Shown here piece after piece: positions 43,565 through 54,224 of a DNA stretch of 64,000 nucleotides. Made by a program: the position numbers and the translations under genes. The DNA is taken from NCBI GenBank assembly GCA_017311185.1, contig JAESUZ010003490.1, positions 1,922,001 to 1,986,000 of the forward strand. Reading direction: 5' to 3'. Source of the DNA: Proteles cristata cristata (lineage: Eukaryota; Chordata; Mammalia; Carnivora; Hyaenidae). The notes below the pieces were generated by a model, which was not told the origin of the DNA, ran no database searches, and saw nothing but the letters and a program-made list of their open reading frames with translations. The stretch's first letter is position 1. Each line of letters starts with the position of its first letter.

Positions 43565-45380
43565 CTGGACTGTCAGGAACTGGGATTCTACCCGTCCACA
43601 TACCTGCACTAGAAAAAAAAAATTAAAAAGTAATCATGATTTTAGAAGGCTGACATCAGTTCAGCTTAACTAGAATGAAGGAAAACAAAACAAAGCAAAG
43701 TCCCCGCCCCCGGGACCCCGGTGGGAGACGGAGTCAGGGCGCAGCTCCCGGCGTGGCCCTCACACACCCGCCTGTCACCGCTAAGGCAGGGACACGTCCG
43801 CCCTTCTGCCCTTCTCTGTCCTCTTCCCCTGGTACACGGGACAGTGTCTGTAGCAGGCGGGGGCTGTGCGTGAGCTGCTTCGCTGGCCACTTTTGCTTTT
43901 CTTGCTTGTATTATAGACCTTAATGGGCTGCTGCTTTTCTCGGATAATGGCAGCACCACCGCTTGTGGGCACTGCCACGGAAAACACAAAAAAGCCCTTT
44001 GAAAAGAGCTTTATCTGAGCACAAGGTACTCGGAATTGAAGACCCCCAGGGATCGGCCTTCGTGGCTCATCTTTTCTCTCTCTCCTTCTCCTTTCTTTCC
44101 TTCCTCTCCCTCTCCTCTTACCTTCTCTCCCTCCCTGTCCCCTTTCCCTTTCTTCATTCAGACTTGCCCGGTGGAACCTGAGTGAGCTACATCTTGCCCT
44201 ATTTTCGGCTGATTTGCATGTTAGAGAGAGCAGAGTAATTGGTGTTTAACTGGAACAAAAGAGGATCTGTTTTCTAAAAGAAAAAGAATTTTTGAAGTAG
44301 ACCCTATCGCATCTACTGCCTTAGTCTTTACTCTCATTAGGAAGAGAATAGGATGGCCCCATAATGAGGATGTGGGAGATACTGCTTTGGTTGTGATGCT
44401 CTTCGAGCTAATTGGTTTGAAAATTATATTTGATGTGGATCTGAGGGATGCTGGCAAAACACCTCGTTGGGACTCGGACATCCTATCGCGCATCAGCGGC
44501 GGGAAAGGGGTGCTGTAGAAACTCAGTCTACCTTCTGAAGGGAATGTTCCCCCACCCCCACCCCCGCTGAGATTTTGATCTTTCTCCAGACCCCGGGGTT
44601 GGGGCTCAGTCCTCTGGGTACTGTCCAGTGGGGCTCTGTGGTGGCAGAGTTCGGCCAAGAACCTCCTTGTTTGGCTTCTAGGGAAGAAACGTCCAGTCGC
44701 TGATGTGCGGTATTTGAGTGAGGATGTGACGTTGGACGATGACTTTTTCTCTTGGTAAGAGGCGGAAGATCTCAATCTGGATTAGGAAATTGGCAGCGTG
44801 TCAGATGAAAAACTCCGGATTGCCCCATGTTCATTTCCTACACAGAGATTGCGTGGTGGTGTTCTCTTCCCCCCTGAAATTTACCCGCATTGGTGGGTCC
44901 CTTTGGTTATGTGCAAGTGGGGTGCATTTTAGAAGATGATCAGTCATGTTTCAGTGACCACAAAGATATCTCTAAAAATTAAAAAAAGGGAAATACCTAA
45001 CACTGTAAAAACTTTGAAGAATAGCGGGGGAGAATTAGCTATAATGACATCACTCTAAACAACAACTGTTTTTAATTTTAGTGCATTATGCAGTCTTTTG
45101 CCATTGTAATTCCTGTTTACACGCACGCACGCATCACGCACAGATGCACCCATGTACGATGTGCATTTCAAAATGCAACTAGGATGTCTTGGTTTCTCTG
45201 GGGCTTCTATCTGGGCAAATATTTTTTTAATAATACCAAAGAAAGAGTGCTGTGACCTTGATTCCTTTTTTGAAGTCACCAACAATTTGCACAAGTTCAG
45301 TATTGAACCTTGCAAAATTTGATGCCAAGTAAGAACGATACAGGTCGTAACGCTCTCCCTCAGAAAGTATGATTAAAAAA
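43565..45380. other. repeat-free noncoding stretch, candidate conserved segment
   Basis: No repeat recognised. 44190-44790 carries an octamer ATTTGCAT (44212-44219) and a TAATTGG-type core (near 44409-44415). A 184-codon frame on the minus strand (44221-44775) has no recognisable domain. A C-rich/pyrimidine tract lies at 44071-44154. Confidence 0.45.
44071..44154. repeat. polypyrimidine tract
   Basis: 44071-44119 is 49 nt of pure C/T on the plus strand, continuing with a few interruptions. Confidence 0.85.
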
Positions 45381-45384
45381 TCCT

Positions 45385-45560
45385 TCTTTGTATGGTTATT
45401 ATTTTATCTTCCTGCAAAACCTGCGAGGTAAGGGGTAAGCCATCTTGTCCCACTTTGTAGCTGAGGAAATGGATCTTGGATGGGGAGGAGTGAGCCATGG
45501 GGTGCTAAGCCCCTAGGTAGTCCTAGTCCTGAGTTTAACCACTGGATCCTCTCGTTCCCT
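45385..45560 (-). repeat. MIR fragment
   Basis: 'tatggttattattttatcttcctgcaaaacctgcgaggtaaggggtaagccatcttgtcccactttgtagctgaggaaatgga' resembles reversed MIR ('cctatgaggtaggtactattattatccccattttacagatgaggaaactgagg'). Confidence 0.65.
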
Positions 45561-45732
45561 ATCCCCTCCTTCCCCTTTCCCCCTCCTTCCTCCCCTTCCC
45601 TCCTCCCTCCTTCCTCCCTTTCCCTCTTTCCTCCCTCCCATCCCCCACTTACTCTTCCCCCACCTTTCCTTTCCCCTCTTCCTTCCTCTTCCTTACTCCC
45701 TCTTCCCTCTTCTCCCCTTCCTCTCCTTTTTA
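45549..45732. repeat. long polypyrimidine tract
   Basis: About 180 bp of C/T with about ten purine interruptions; 45562-45639 is 78 nt of pure pyrimidine. It abuts the L1 fragment and explains a P/S/L-rich open frame at 45480-45743. Confidence 0.92.
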
Positions 45733-46230
45733 TTAGGCAATAACTTAAAACTTAAAGAAAAAATTTCAGAGTAAGTGGAAAGAATACCTATATATCCTCC
45801 ACTCAGTCCTTTGTCAGCTATCTGCCTGCACCCCTCCTCCCTCCATGCTCTGTTAGGTGCTTTCCTGTCTCTGTCTAAACATTTCTCCCCTCCCTGAATC
45901 CTTTGGAAATAAATGTATACCCCGTGCCCCTTCACTCCTAAATACAGCAGTTATCCTAAGAATGGGGGTCTTCCCTTACACAACTCCGGTCCAGTTATAG
46001 ACTTCAGGAAATTCAACATGGACACAGTGCTTTTTATGTGATCTACCTACCGTCTTTACTCCACAGTTTTGTCAGCGGATCCAATCGTTGCTTACTTTTT
46101 CCCTCAAGGACAGGATGTTACGCAGAACCAGGTGTTCCGTTTAGTTTCTACATGCCTCTTTAGTCTGCTCTAATCTGAAACATTTCCACAGATTTTCTAT
46201 TTGTCTTTTAGGACATTTATAAAGAATGTA

Positions 46231-46564
46231 CAGTAGGCCCTTGAACAGCACAGGTTCGAATTGCATGGTCTCATTTGTATGTTGCTTTTTTTCTATAAAT
46301 ACAGTCCTGTAAATATATATTCTCTTTCCTGTGATTTGGTTAACAATTTCTTTTCTTTAGCTTACTTTATCGTAAAGAATGCAGTATATAATACATGTAA
46401 CATACAAAAGATGTGTTAATCTACTGTTTGTGTTATAAGAAAGACTTCTGGTCAACAGTAGGCCTTTAGTAGTTAAGTTTGGGGGGAGCCAAAAGTTAAA
46501 TGTGGATTTTCGACTTCACGTGGGTACAGCGCTCCGAACTCCCACGTTGTTGAAGGGTCAACTG
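46231..46564. repeat. Tigger/MER44-type DNA transposon
   Basis: Starts CAGTAGGCCCTTGAACAGCA and ends as the inverse of CAGTTGACCCTTCAACAAC, i.e. matching terminal inverted repeats. The TA dinucleotide is present on both sides (46229-46230 and 46565-46566), the expected Tc1/mariner-pogo duplication. Interior is AT-rich with no transposase frame: a nonautonomous copy. Confidence 0.9.
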
Positions 46565-47238
46565 TAATCCAATTTTGTCCAGGAGAACATTCTTGTCTAA
46601 TATTTCTTCATGATTAGATTCAAGTTATGCATTCTTGGCCAGGAGGCTACATAAATGTTTTTGTGTCTTCAGGGTATCACATCTGGAGACCCTTTATGTC
46701 CATCTTCCCTTCTTTAATGATGTTCATTTTGATAACTTGGTCCAGCTGTTGTTCGGTTTTCTCCCTTTTTTAGCTATTCTGGTTTCCCTGACATAAAGTC
46801 TGTGGGTAGACTCATCAAAATTTCCACTTGGTAGCATTCACTGATGACGTTGGCCTGATCTGGGCTTTACTACAATGGTTACCAAACGATTGTTCAACTC
46901 CTACACCCCATCCATGTTTACCAGTTGGCACTTGGCATTCTACTGTGAGCAAGAGGCCTCCCTTCCCTTCTACTGATCTGTTGATCTACTTGTAGGTATG
47001 GACTTTTTTCACTAGCTTATAATTCATTACTGTACTTACTTATTTTGGTGCTAAAATTATCTTAGATTTGGCCAGTGGGAGGGCCTTTCACTCTGCTCTC
47101 CAAGAACATGTCCCACCGCCATTTTTTACGAACACTACTTTCTGGCATCATGAGGTGTTCAGGCTTACCTTGTGTCCACCACGCCCCAGCCCCGGAGTTC
47201 ATCATTTCTGTAAAGGTACGGTTTCTTTCCCCAGAGAT

Positions 47239-47255
47239 TTAGAGAGCATGGTCTG
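47239..47255. repeat. target-site duplication, left copy (U2 insertion)
   Basis: 17-bp sequence starting TTAGAGAGCATGG repeated perfectly at 47288-47304. Position 47288 may belong either to the duplication or to the first base of U2. Confidence 0.95.
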
Positions 47256-47288
47256 CACTTGATCTTAGCCAAAAGGCCAAGAAGCGAT
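47256..47288 (-). pseudogene. retro-inserted U2 snRNA 5' fragment
   Basis: Reverse-complemented, these 33 nt start ATCGCTTCTTGGCC and equal nucleotides 1-33 of vertebrate U2 snRNA except for one C-to-T change at U2 position 10 (a CG in U2). The rest of U2 is absent and there is no A tail. Perfect 17-bp direct repeats (47239-47255 and 47288-47304) flank it, so it arrived by target-primed integration into the L1. It lacks promoter, Sm site and most of the RNA, so it cannot be functional U2. This is the known class of 3'-truncated snRNA pseudogene. Confidence 0.93.
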
Positions 47289-48120
47289 TAGAGAGCATGG
47301 TCTGAATGCAAGGTCTGTTTATTGCTCCTGGATGTCTTTGCTCGTTGTTACTGGATGTCTGTGTGTCCAGGTCATATCAGCGGAGAGATCTAGGAACTAG
47401 AGGGGTGTGGACGTACTGATGCTCTCACACACACACACGCCTACACATATGTGTGTGAACTTGCACCATACACATAGCTGTTTTAGAAATCTGGGGTTCA
47501 TGCGTACCTCCATTCCCATTCTCCCCGGAACAGGTTTCTTACTTGGCTTCCCCACTCCATCTGTGTGTCCTTCCCCTACAGCCAAGAAAGCTGGTGCTCA
47601 GCATCAGCATGGTTACTACGTAGCTCAGTCCTGAGATACATCTCTAATAGTATCAGAATGACTCGCCTGTTCTCCTACTTACCGAGACACAGAATTCTAC
47701 TAGCAAGAGTTCAGGATTTATTAACAGTTCGCTCCCATCTCCCTCCCCGACCCGTCCCAGCTATAAGCTGAGGGTATATAGTCAGATACGGTGTTCCAGA
47801 CATACCGAGGAGTAGCTGTCCCACCCAGCTACCTACCTTTCAGCATGGTAATGTTTTTTTTTTTAATGATTCCCCCACCTCCCATCCTTATTTAATTGAA
47901 TTTTATTTACTGTATGGAACATCAGTATGTATTTAGAAGATTACTTAGAGCCCTGCTACTCCCGTCTCATAACTGCCGTGCTCCATTTCCCTACCCCTGA
48001 GAGGTAGCCAAGGGTTACCTTGTCTTTCTTGCATTTATTTTGTAGAGATAAACAGGTATTAGTATGTTTTATTCCCCCTTTTCTTATAGAAAAGGTAGCA
48101 AAGTATATATTCTTTAAGGC

Positions 48121-48562
48121 ATCTTATTATTTTTAAGAATCAACTAAAGTCCATACTCTACTTCAGTTTCCTTGGTTTTTCTTTACTGCCCTTTTTCTGT
48201 TCCAAGATCTGATCTGTGACATCACGTGACATTCAGTAGACCAGTTCCCAGGTTCCCCTGGGCTGCAACAGTTGCATCTTATTTTTCAAGATAGAAACGT
48301 GGTGGTGGATGGGGAGAAAGAAGAAGGTCAAACAAAGATTAGAGGTGAAAACTGTTAGGAATGTGGCCGCCAGATGTTAGTTATCACCTGCATGATTTGT
48401 ACCATCTTCTTGTGCTACATGCATTATTACTTACTTACTTAATATTTTTCTTTATATTGATTCACTTTTGGCCATAGGACTTTTTATAAGAAAATTTGAC
48501 GTCACTACCACAAATGAGAAAGCACCATCTACTTGTATTTCCTGAAGGTTGCATTAAAAATC
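48121..48562. other. unique AT-rich noncoding stretch
   Basis: No gene recognised; contains a (TTAC)n-like patch (48428-48445). Confidence 0.4.
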
Positions 48563-48573
48563 ACAACCTTTTG

Positions 48574-48779
48574 GGGTGCCTGGGTGGCTTATTTGGCTAA
48601 GCATCTGATTCTTGACGTCAGCTCAGCCCATGAACTCATGGTTTCTGGGATCAAGCCCCGAGTTGGGCTCTGCGCTGAACATGGAGTCTGCCTGGGATTC
48701 TCTCCCTCTCTGCCTCCCCCTCTCCCGCTTGCAGGTGCCTGCTCCCTCCCTCTCTCTCAAAAAACCACCACCACCACAG
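48574..48779 (+). mobile_element. carnivoran SINE, older subfamily
   Basis: Head 'gggtgcctgggtggcttatttgg', 'ctgattcttgacgtcagctcagcccatgaactcatgg', 'ctgggattctctccctctctg', ending in a CCACCA-rich modified tail. A 10-bp duplication (48564-48573 and 48780-48789) flanks it. Confidence 0.9.
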
Positions 48780-48789
48780 CAACCTTTTG

Positions 48790-49165
48790 AAGTTTAAAAA
48801 CTCATACAAGTAACCCCTTCTAATGTTTATTCTTAGCAAGACTTGAAAACACACAGATAATAGTAAACATTTTTCTGGTGTAATTTTTTCTTAATGAAGA
48901 TGCAAACCCATTGAATTCATTGAGCTGAACCACTGATCTAATGTGTGTAAGTAAGTGTGGCTCGGCCTGTTGGGATTTGAGAAAGAGCTGTGTCTTACAG
49001 GGCGTAAAATAAAAACACGAATGACTAAAATCCAAGCTGAATGAGTGAAGTGTCATTGAAACCAAGTCTTCCTTTTCTTTTGTTGTTGTTCAAACCATTA
49101 ACTAAACCATTAACTAAACATTTTACAAAGCATCTCACTACATAGAATGGTGCAGAATATATGTA
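48790..49165. other. unique noncoding stretch
   Basis: No gene or repeat recognised. Confidence 0.4.
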
Positions 49166-49168
49166 TGC

Positions 49169-49170
<2 letters not shown>

Positions 49171-49217
<47 letters not shown>

Positions 49218-49230
49218 TGCATGCATGCAT
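49171..49230. repeat. (GT)n/(GTGC)n/(ATGC)n alternating tract
   Basis: 60 nt of strictly alternating purine and pyrimidine: (GT)15, then GTGC repeats, then ATGC repeats. It also explains the His/Thr-rich open frames on the minus strand. Confidence 0.92.
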
Positions 49231-49234
49231 TGCA

Positions 49235-50544
49235 TATTTCCTCTGGTTTTCTTTACGGTAGTGCCTTATGGAGATTCTGAGGGCCACATCATAGCCATGT
49301 CTGTCATGGAGCTCCACCAGGGAATTTGCCAGCATTTACAGTAGCAGATTTCTCAGCGAAGCAGTCAGTAGTCAATACTCCTGTTCACTGTTGTTCCTGA
49401 AAACCAATAATAGCAGTCCTGGCCCTTCCTCCTTGTTCTCATGGTGTTGTAGATAGTAGTGACGTGACGTGTCCCGGACTTGCGTTCTAGAAAGGAAGTG
49501 GTAATTAATGGAGGACTCCACGGTGTACCATGTTATCCAGATTCCAGATTTGAAGCATGGGACTTTTATTCCAGAATAGCTCTTTAAAAATGATCTCAAC
49601 CATTCTTATTTTTAAATAGTGGATGCAACATGGTACCAGCACTTCTCAAACACTAAGGGAAGACAGAGAAAGTGTTCACCCACTGTCTTCTCTGTGTGTC
49701 TCCTTGCTTTCCAGGGCTGCCCTCTGTGTACAAGCATGTCCGTGTGGGTGTTCTTGTAATGCAGATGCATCATCTTCTGTTCCCATGTCCCCACCTAACA
49801 TCTCACGCTTTGCACCCCAGTGGTCTTTTGTGGGGTTGTTCCGTTTCCACATTTGTACATGGGATGTTCAGTGAGGTCACCTCCCAGGGCTTATACCCAG
49901 AGCACCCTGTATCCCCTGGGAAGTAGAGAAGTGGAATTTTGTCCTGGGGTCTCTCTTGACAGAGTAGGTTTGTGTCTGGGTTCCCCACATCACCTTCTCC
50001 GATGGAATTCGCTGGAATGGATGTTACCAGTTCCTCCTCATGTTGTCCCAGTGACCCTTTAGTCTTTTTTAGGACTTTGGGGTGACGCATGTCTGACTGC
50101 CCCTTCCTTCCTTCTTTTACTAAAGTCACACTCACGGCTGTGCCCTCTGCCGGGCCCCAGACTAGCTGGGAGGAGTCAGTGCTGAGTGAAGCAAATGTGC
50201 TTGGTTTCTGCCTTCCTGGAGCTCACAGGTCATTTGCAGGATGTGGGCACAGTTCCCTGTGCATGCTGCATGTCTGGCCCTTTCTGTCCTATTCACGGAC
50301 ACTCACATTGTAGTCGAAGCAAGTGATGCTGCAGGAAGAATCTAGACTCTGGCTTCTTCAGTGCTAAGTGTGCTTTGGTGGTTGCAGCGCAGGTGACTTG
50401 GAGAATGTTTCAGAATGGCTGGGACATGGCTGCACTGCCCAGTGTGAGGACTGTTGGGCAAGGGGGCTGGGGCGGGCGTATGGGGAGATGGCAGGCAGTG
50501 ACGGACCCCTGAGCTCCCACATTGGACTCCAGGCCACTGCTCAG
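49235..50544. other. unique noncoding stretch
   Basis: No repeat recognised. Frames at 49623-50135 on both strands have no domain. Confidence 0.4.
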
Positions 50545-50561
50545 CGGTCAGGTCACTTTTG

Positions 50562-50776
50562 GTTTCTTTGGTTTTTTTTAAATTTTTTTTTTTTCTAGGA
50601 GAGAGAGACAGCGTGAGCAGGGAGGATCAGAGAGAGGGAGTCACAGACTGAAACTGGCTCCAGGCTCTGAGCTGGCAGTCAGCACAGAGCCTGACGTAGG
50701 GCTCGAACCCACAAACCGCGAGATCATGACCTAAGTAAAAGTCGGACACTTAACCGACTAAGCCACCCAGGCGCCC
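50562..50776 (-). mobile_element. felid SINE, young-type copy
   Basis: 'taggagagagagacagcgtgagcaggga' body, 'gctggcagtcagcacag', head 'aagccacccaggcgcccc'. Perfect 17-bp target-site duplication (50545-50561 and 50777-50793). Confidence 0.97.
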
Positions 50777-50793
50777 CGGTCAGGTCACTTTTG

Positions 50794-52200
50794 TGCCCAG
50801 AGAAGGTGACCTGTTGGGGAATGGTCACATGCCTAAGTTGGTGTCCCCTTTCCCCAAACCACACCTCCTCCTAGAGTATTCCGGTGTCTTGGTTTTCTGC
50901 TACACGTCAGTTCAGAAGGGTCCGATATTGCTCACACTCTTGTATGTTAGCTCTTGCAGGTAATCCTTGTACCTCAAATGATGGACCAAAAGGCTTTGAC
51001 TTTGGTTTGGAGGCTTGGAGTCCTGGCCTGCAGGCTAAGGAGGTATTGGAAGTATAGAGAAGCCTTTTTGAAGTTTCTGAAGTAAGAGCAGTCACGGGCT
51101 AGCACCTCCATCCGGGTTTCTGGCTGGTCACGCTTTCCCCTGTCCTGGGTCGAGAAGTCTCAGCTGAGGGGGCCAGGCGGTTGTCTCTGAACCAGGCCCA
51201 CCTGCTGTCATCCCCTGCTCCGCCATCCTGTCTCCTGTGACGACCACTCTGCCTGGCTTTTATGCAGCTGTGTCAGGGTGTGCGTGTGCATGTGTGAATG
51301 TGTGTGTGTGCTCGTGCTTGTCTGGCATGCGTGTGTGTGTGCGCGCGCCACTGGAGGGGGTAAAGGAGCCGACCTGGAGAAGGAAAGCTCATGGGAAGAA
51401 CATAAGAAACTCAGAGGTTCTCCATTCGGCACATTTGGGGAGTAACATTTAAATCTTCTTCTTAATTAACATTTATGAGCAATCCTGACAGTGATTAAAG
51501 AAATACGGGAAAGCTGTCAGCTTTCGAGTCCATCATATATCCTGGGGAAAGAAGAAAAAAGACGGGAGAGGAAAAACGAAATCGGGTGAATAACTTGCTT
51601 TGGAAACGTGAACAGTGTACGTTTGTGTCTAAGTATCATGTAACCAACAACAGGGGCTCGGATGCTTAAACAACTAGGTTTACTACGGTAGCCTGTTCGG
51701 TACACACGTGTGCTTGCGTCCCAGCCTGTCTGCCTGCGACCCAGGAGCAACGAGAAGAGTGAAAACACTAGTCGCAATGGACTTTATCAAACAGGCAGAC
51801 TTTAAAAATTATTCAGCTTGAAGTCTGTTAAAGTCAGTTTCAAATATATGTACTTAAAAAAATCCAAAAGAAGAGTTGGGAAGCCAGGAAATAGTGTCTA
51901 ACTCCAAGAATATTCTAGAATCCAGTAGTACCTGAAACTCTCTTGACTGTGCCCTTCTCTGCTGCCCTTCTGGAAGAATAAAAGCACGTCTAATGACTCT
52001 GGTAGTTGTCATCTGAATGGATTCTTGCCGACTGATGCCACGTGAATTATAAATGAACCATATGGAATCACTTTATATTAAGTAACTTACGCGTTCCAAT
52101 GATAGTTATTCAGGTTGTAATCTTCTCAGAATCTGTTGTTAATGACTGGTGTGTTTTCACCTGAGGTTGTTAATGCTCCAAAGCCTGTTGTTAATAGTGC
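50794..52200. other. unique stretch with GT-rich patch
   Basis: 51277-51349 is GT/GC alternating-rich. 51440-52150 is AT-rich and repeat-free by eye, with no gene-like frame. Confidence 0.4.
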
Positions 52201-52201
52201 C

Positions 52202-52205
<4 letters not shown>

Positions 52206-52243
<38 letters not shown>
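52206..52243. repeat. (GT)n microsatellite
   Basis: Nineteen GT units without interruption. Confidence 0.95.
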
Positions 52244-52244
<1 letters not shown>

Positions 52245-52459
52245 GAAGAAAGGATATTACAGTGAACCATATTTCATGGTCTGATTACTTGTTATTTTGT
52301 TTGTTTGTTTGTTGTTTTTTGCCTTAGGTTCCAGACACAGTGCTCTGAAATAGCCGTTTTAGGGATTATGTTTATTTGTCCCAAATGAATGCCAGTTTTC
52401 AGTTTGTCCAAGGAAGGATGTGTCTGGAAACACATGGAGTGTTGGATGGAGTCAGTGTG

Positions 52460-52805
52460 TGATTGGCAAGGGAGACTGCCCATCGCTTTAGGATGAGGTC
52501 CAGATGCCGTAGCAGTGTAATAAGGCCTGCCGCTGTGGTCCCCTCCGCTCGAGCGGCCTCGCCTGTCTTGACCACACCCCATCTACGAGGAGCTGCTGGT
52601 GGTCCTCTGGTCCCATCAGATTTGATGCTTCTGTGCCTTTGTTGATGGGACTCTTGGCCTGGAATGGTCTTGCCTACACGTTGCTCATGTGGTTGAGCAT
52701 CACCTTGTCTACGAGTTTCTCTTAACCTCTCTTCCTTTGTCCTCCTGTGCCTGCAAGGCCTCTCTGCCAAATACCCACGACATTCTTGAGACTTTTTGTT
52801 CACCC
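52460..52805 (+). repeat. L2 LINE fragment
   Basis: 'aggatgaggtccagatgccgtagcagtgtaataaggcctgccgctgtggtcccc', 'ctcgcctgtcttgaccacacccc', 'tgcctttgttgatgggactcttggcctggaatggtcttgcc' and 'ctgcaaggcctctctgcc' follow the sense L2 order ('aggataaagtccaaactcc...aaggccctg', 'ctgcctggaacgctcttcc', 'gagaggccttccctg'). Confidence 0.7.
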
Positions 52806-52812
52806 ACTGTAG

Positions 52813-53210
52813 TGTATTAGTCAGGGTCCCTGTGGGATATAGATGCTTCATGGAAGGGGGTAGTTGGAAAAATGGAATGAAAAGACTGTTTACAGAGTTG
52901 TAGACAGAGTTAAAGGTTCATGAGGAATGATGAGGCACCAGGGATTGTCAGTAGTGTTGAGCAGTTACCATCCCTCAGTCTGAAGGGGCGAGAGCAGGGC
53001 ACGGTTACTGGAATGAAGCCTTAGGAAGAGGCTCTGACAGGAGTCGTGGCAGAGGAAGAGGAACCCAGCCAGAAGCCGGAGAGAAGGGGAGCCCAGCAGA
53101 GACCCCGTCTGCAGAGATCAGTCTTGCCTGGCACCAAGCAGAGAGGAAAAGAGCAGATAATGGTTCTGGAGGGTCGGTTGCAGATAACCAGCACACCGCC
53201 ATATTCTCTG
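52813..53210. repeat. possible LTR or other interspersed repeat, unclassified
   Basis: Begins 'tgtattagtcagggtccctg' and contains 'agactgtttacagagttgtagacagagttaaagg', 'ccagccagaagccggagagaaggggagcccagcag' and an end 'gttctggagggtcggttgcagataaccagcacacc'. It looks like an ancient endogenous-retrovirus-type LTR, but I cannot assign a family. Confidence 0.4.
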
Positions 53211-53214
53211 TAGG

Positions 53215-53635
53215 GGTACCTCAGTGAGGGTGTTGGCCACCTGTCCTCATTTCCCTGTTGCCAGGGCCTGTTTGCGTGGACGGTTGGGACTGGGGCTTTG
53301 CACTCTTCCCCAGTTTCCCTCCGTGCCACCTGACCACCACACCTAAGGACTCGAAGCAGACACCCGAGTGCTTGTGTAGCTTCAAGACCTAACCCCCTTC
53401 CCACTCAAGACGTTGCAGCTCAGAAGTCCCCACTGTCTGTAAATTCCGGAGCCCCCACTGACCAGGCTTCACGCCTGACCCAAGGTTTGTGTTCACCACG
53501 TACTTGTTGATAGAATGAATGAATGAGTGAGTGGGACAGGAAATGAAAAAGACCTGCTGTGTGAAGAAACACCTGGGGAAAGATGTGATGTGGGCTGTCC
53601 TCTCTTTGCATCCCTTTCACATCCATGTGGTGTAG
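53215..53635. other. mostly unique stretch
   Basis: No gene recognised. A GAATGAATGAATGAGTGAGTG run (53514-53534) may be the decayed tail of an L2 3' end. Confidence 0.4.
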
Positions 53636-53639
53636 GAGG

Positions 53640-53746
53640 CTCCGAATGTGAGTCCTAGGAAGGCAGAGATTTCTCATGCTTTGTGTGCTGTTTTGTTCCC
53701 CGGCACGGCACTCAACACGTATTTGTCAAATGAATGAATCTGGATG
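53640..53746 (+). repeat. L2 3' end fragment
   Basis: 'gtcctaggaaggcagagatttctcatgctttgtgtgctgttttgttccccggcacggcactcaacacgtatttgtcaaatgaatgaat' is a clear sense L2 terminus. Confidence 0.8.
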
Positions 53747-53996
53747 TTAAGTCACAAACCTTGCTGGTTTCTTGGTGAAATGGGCTGTCCCCTGAGGTTC
53801 CCTAGCACTTGAGTGAGTCTTGTGACCTGGGGACACTTTGGTGTTTCTTCAAACTGAAGAAATATGTGACCGCCCCTCCGATTTATTCTTTGGATTTCTG
53901 GAATTTAGAAGTCTGAATAGAGGACTCTAAACTTGCTCCTCATGTGTTTTATGTAATTTTATGTAAAAAGGTTACGTGTAAAATTATGTAATTTTA

Positions 53997-54206
53997 ATGT
54001 TTTTGTTTATTTTTGAGAGAGAGAGAGAGAGAGAGACAGAGCATGAGCGGGGGAGGGGCAGAGAGAGGGTGACACAGGATCCGAAGCAGGCTCCAGGCTC
54101 TGAGCTGTCAGCACAGAAGCTGATGTGGGGCTTGAATTTGTGAACTGTGAGATCATGACCTGAGTCAAAGTCGGATGCTTAACCAACTGAGCCACCCAGG
54201 TGCCCC
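53997..54206 (-). mobile_element. felid SINE, older subfamily
   Basis: 'gcatgagcgggggaggggcagagagag', 'gatccgaagcaggctccaggctctgagctgtcagcac', head 'gagccacccaggtgcccc'. 'tatgtaatttta' ends the left flank (53985-53996) and recurs at 54211-54222. Confidence 0.93.
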
Positions 54207-54224
54207 TGGGTATGTAATTTTAGG

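Larger units (their letters stand above)
45733..48120 (-). repeat. old L1 (L1M) fragment, about 2.4 kb, split by two insertions
   Basis: Plus-strand phrases in order: 'cactcctaaatacagcagttatcc', 'gcggatccaatcgttgcttac', 'tacatgcctctttagtctgctctaatctgaaac', 'catgattagattcaagttatgcattcttggcc', 'ataacttggtcca', 'atttggccagtgggagggcc', 'tactttctggcatcatgaggtgttc', 'gagaggtagccaagggttacc'. These match an old L1 3' segment, which I read as antisense. A Tigger element (46231-46564) and a U2 snRNA fragment (47256-47288) interrupt it. Confidence 0.7.

Noticed and set aside
45480..45743. Pro/Ser/Leu-rich frame of 87 codons
   Set aside because: Produced by the polypyrimidine tract.
47256..47288. Functional U2 snRNA gene
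   Set aside because: Only the first 33 nt are present and no promoter elements or Sm site exist.
49025..49344. His/Thr-rich and Cys/Val-rich frames
   Set aside because: Translations of the GT/GTGC microsatellite on opposite strands.
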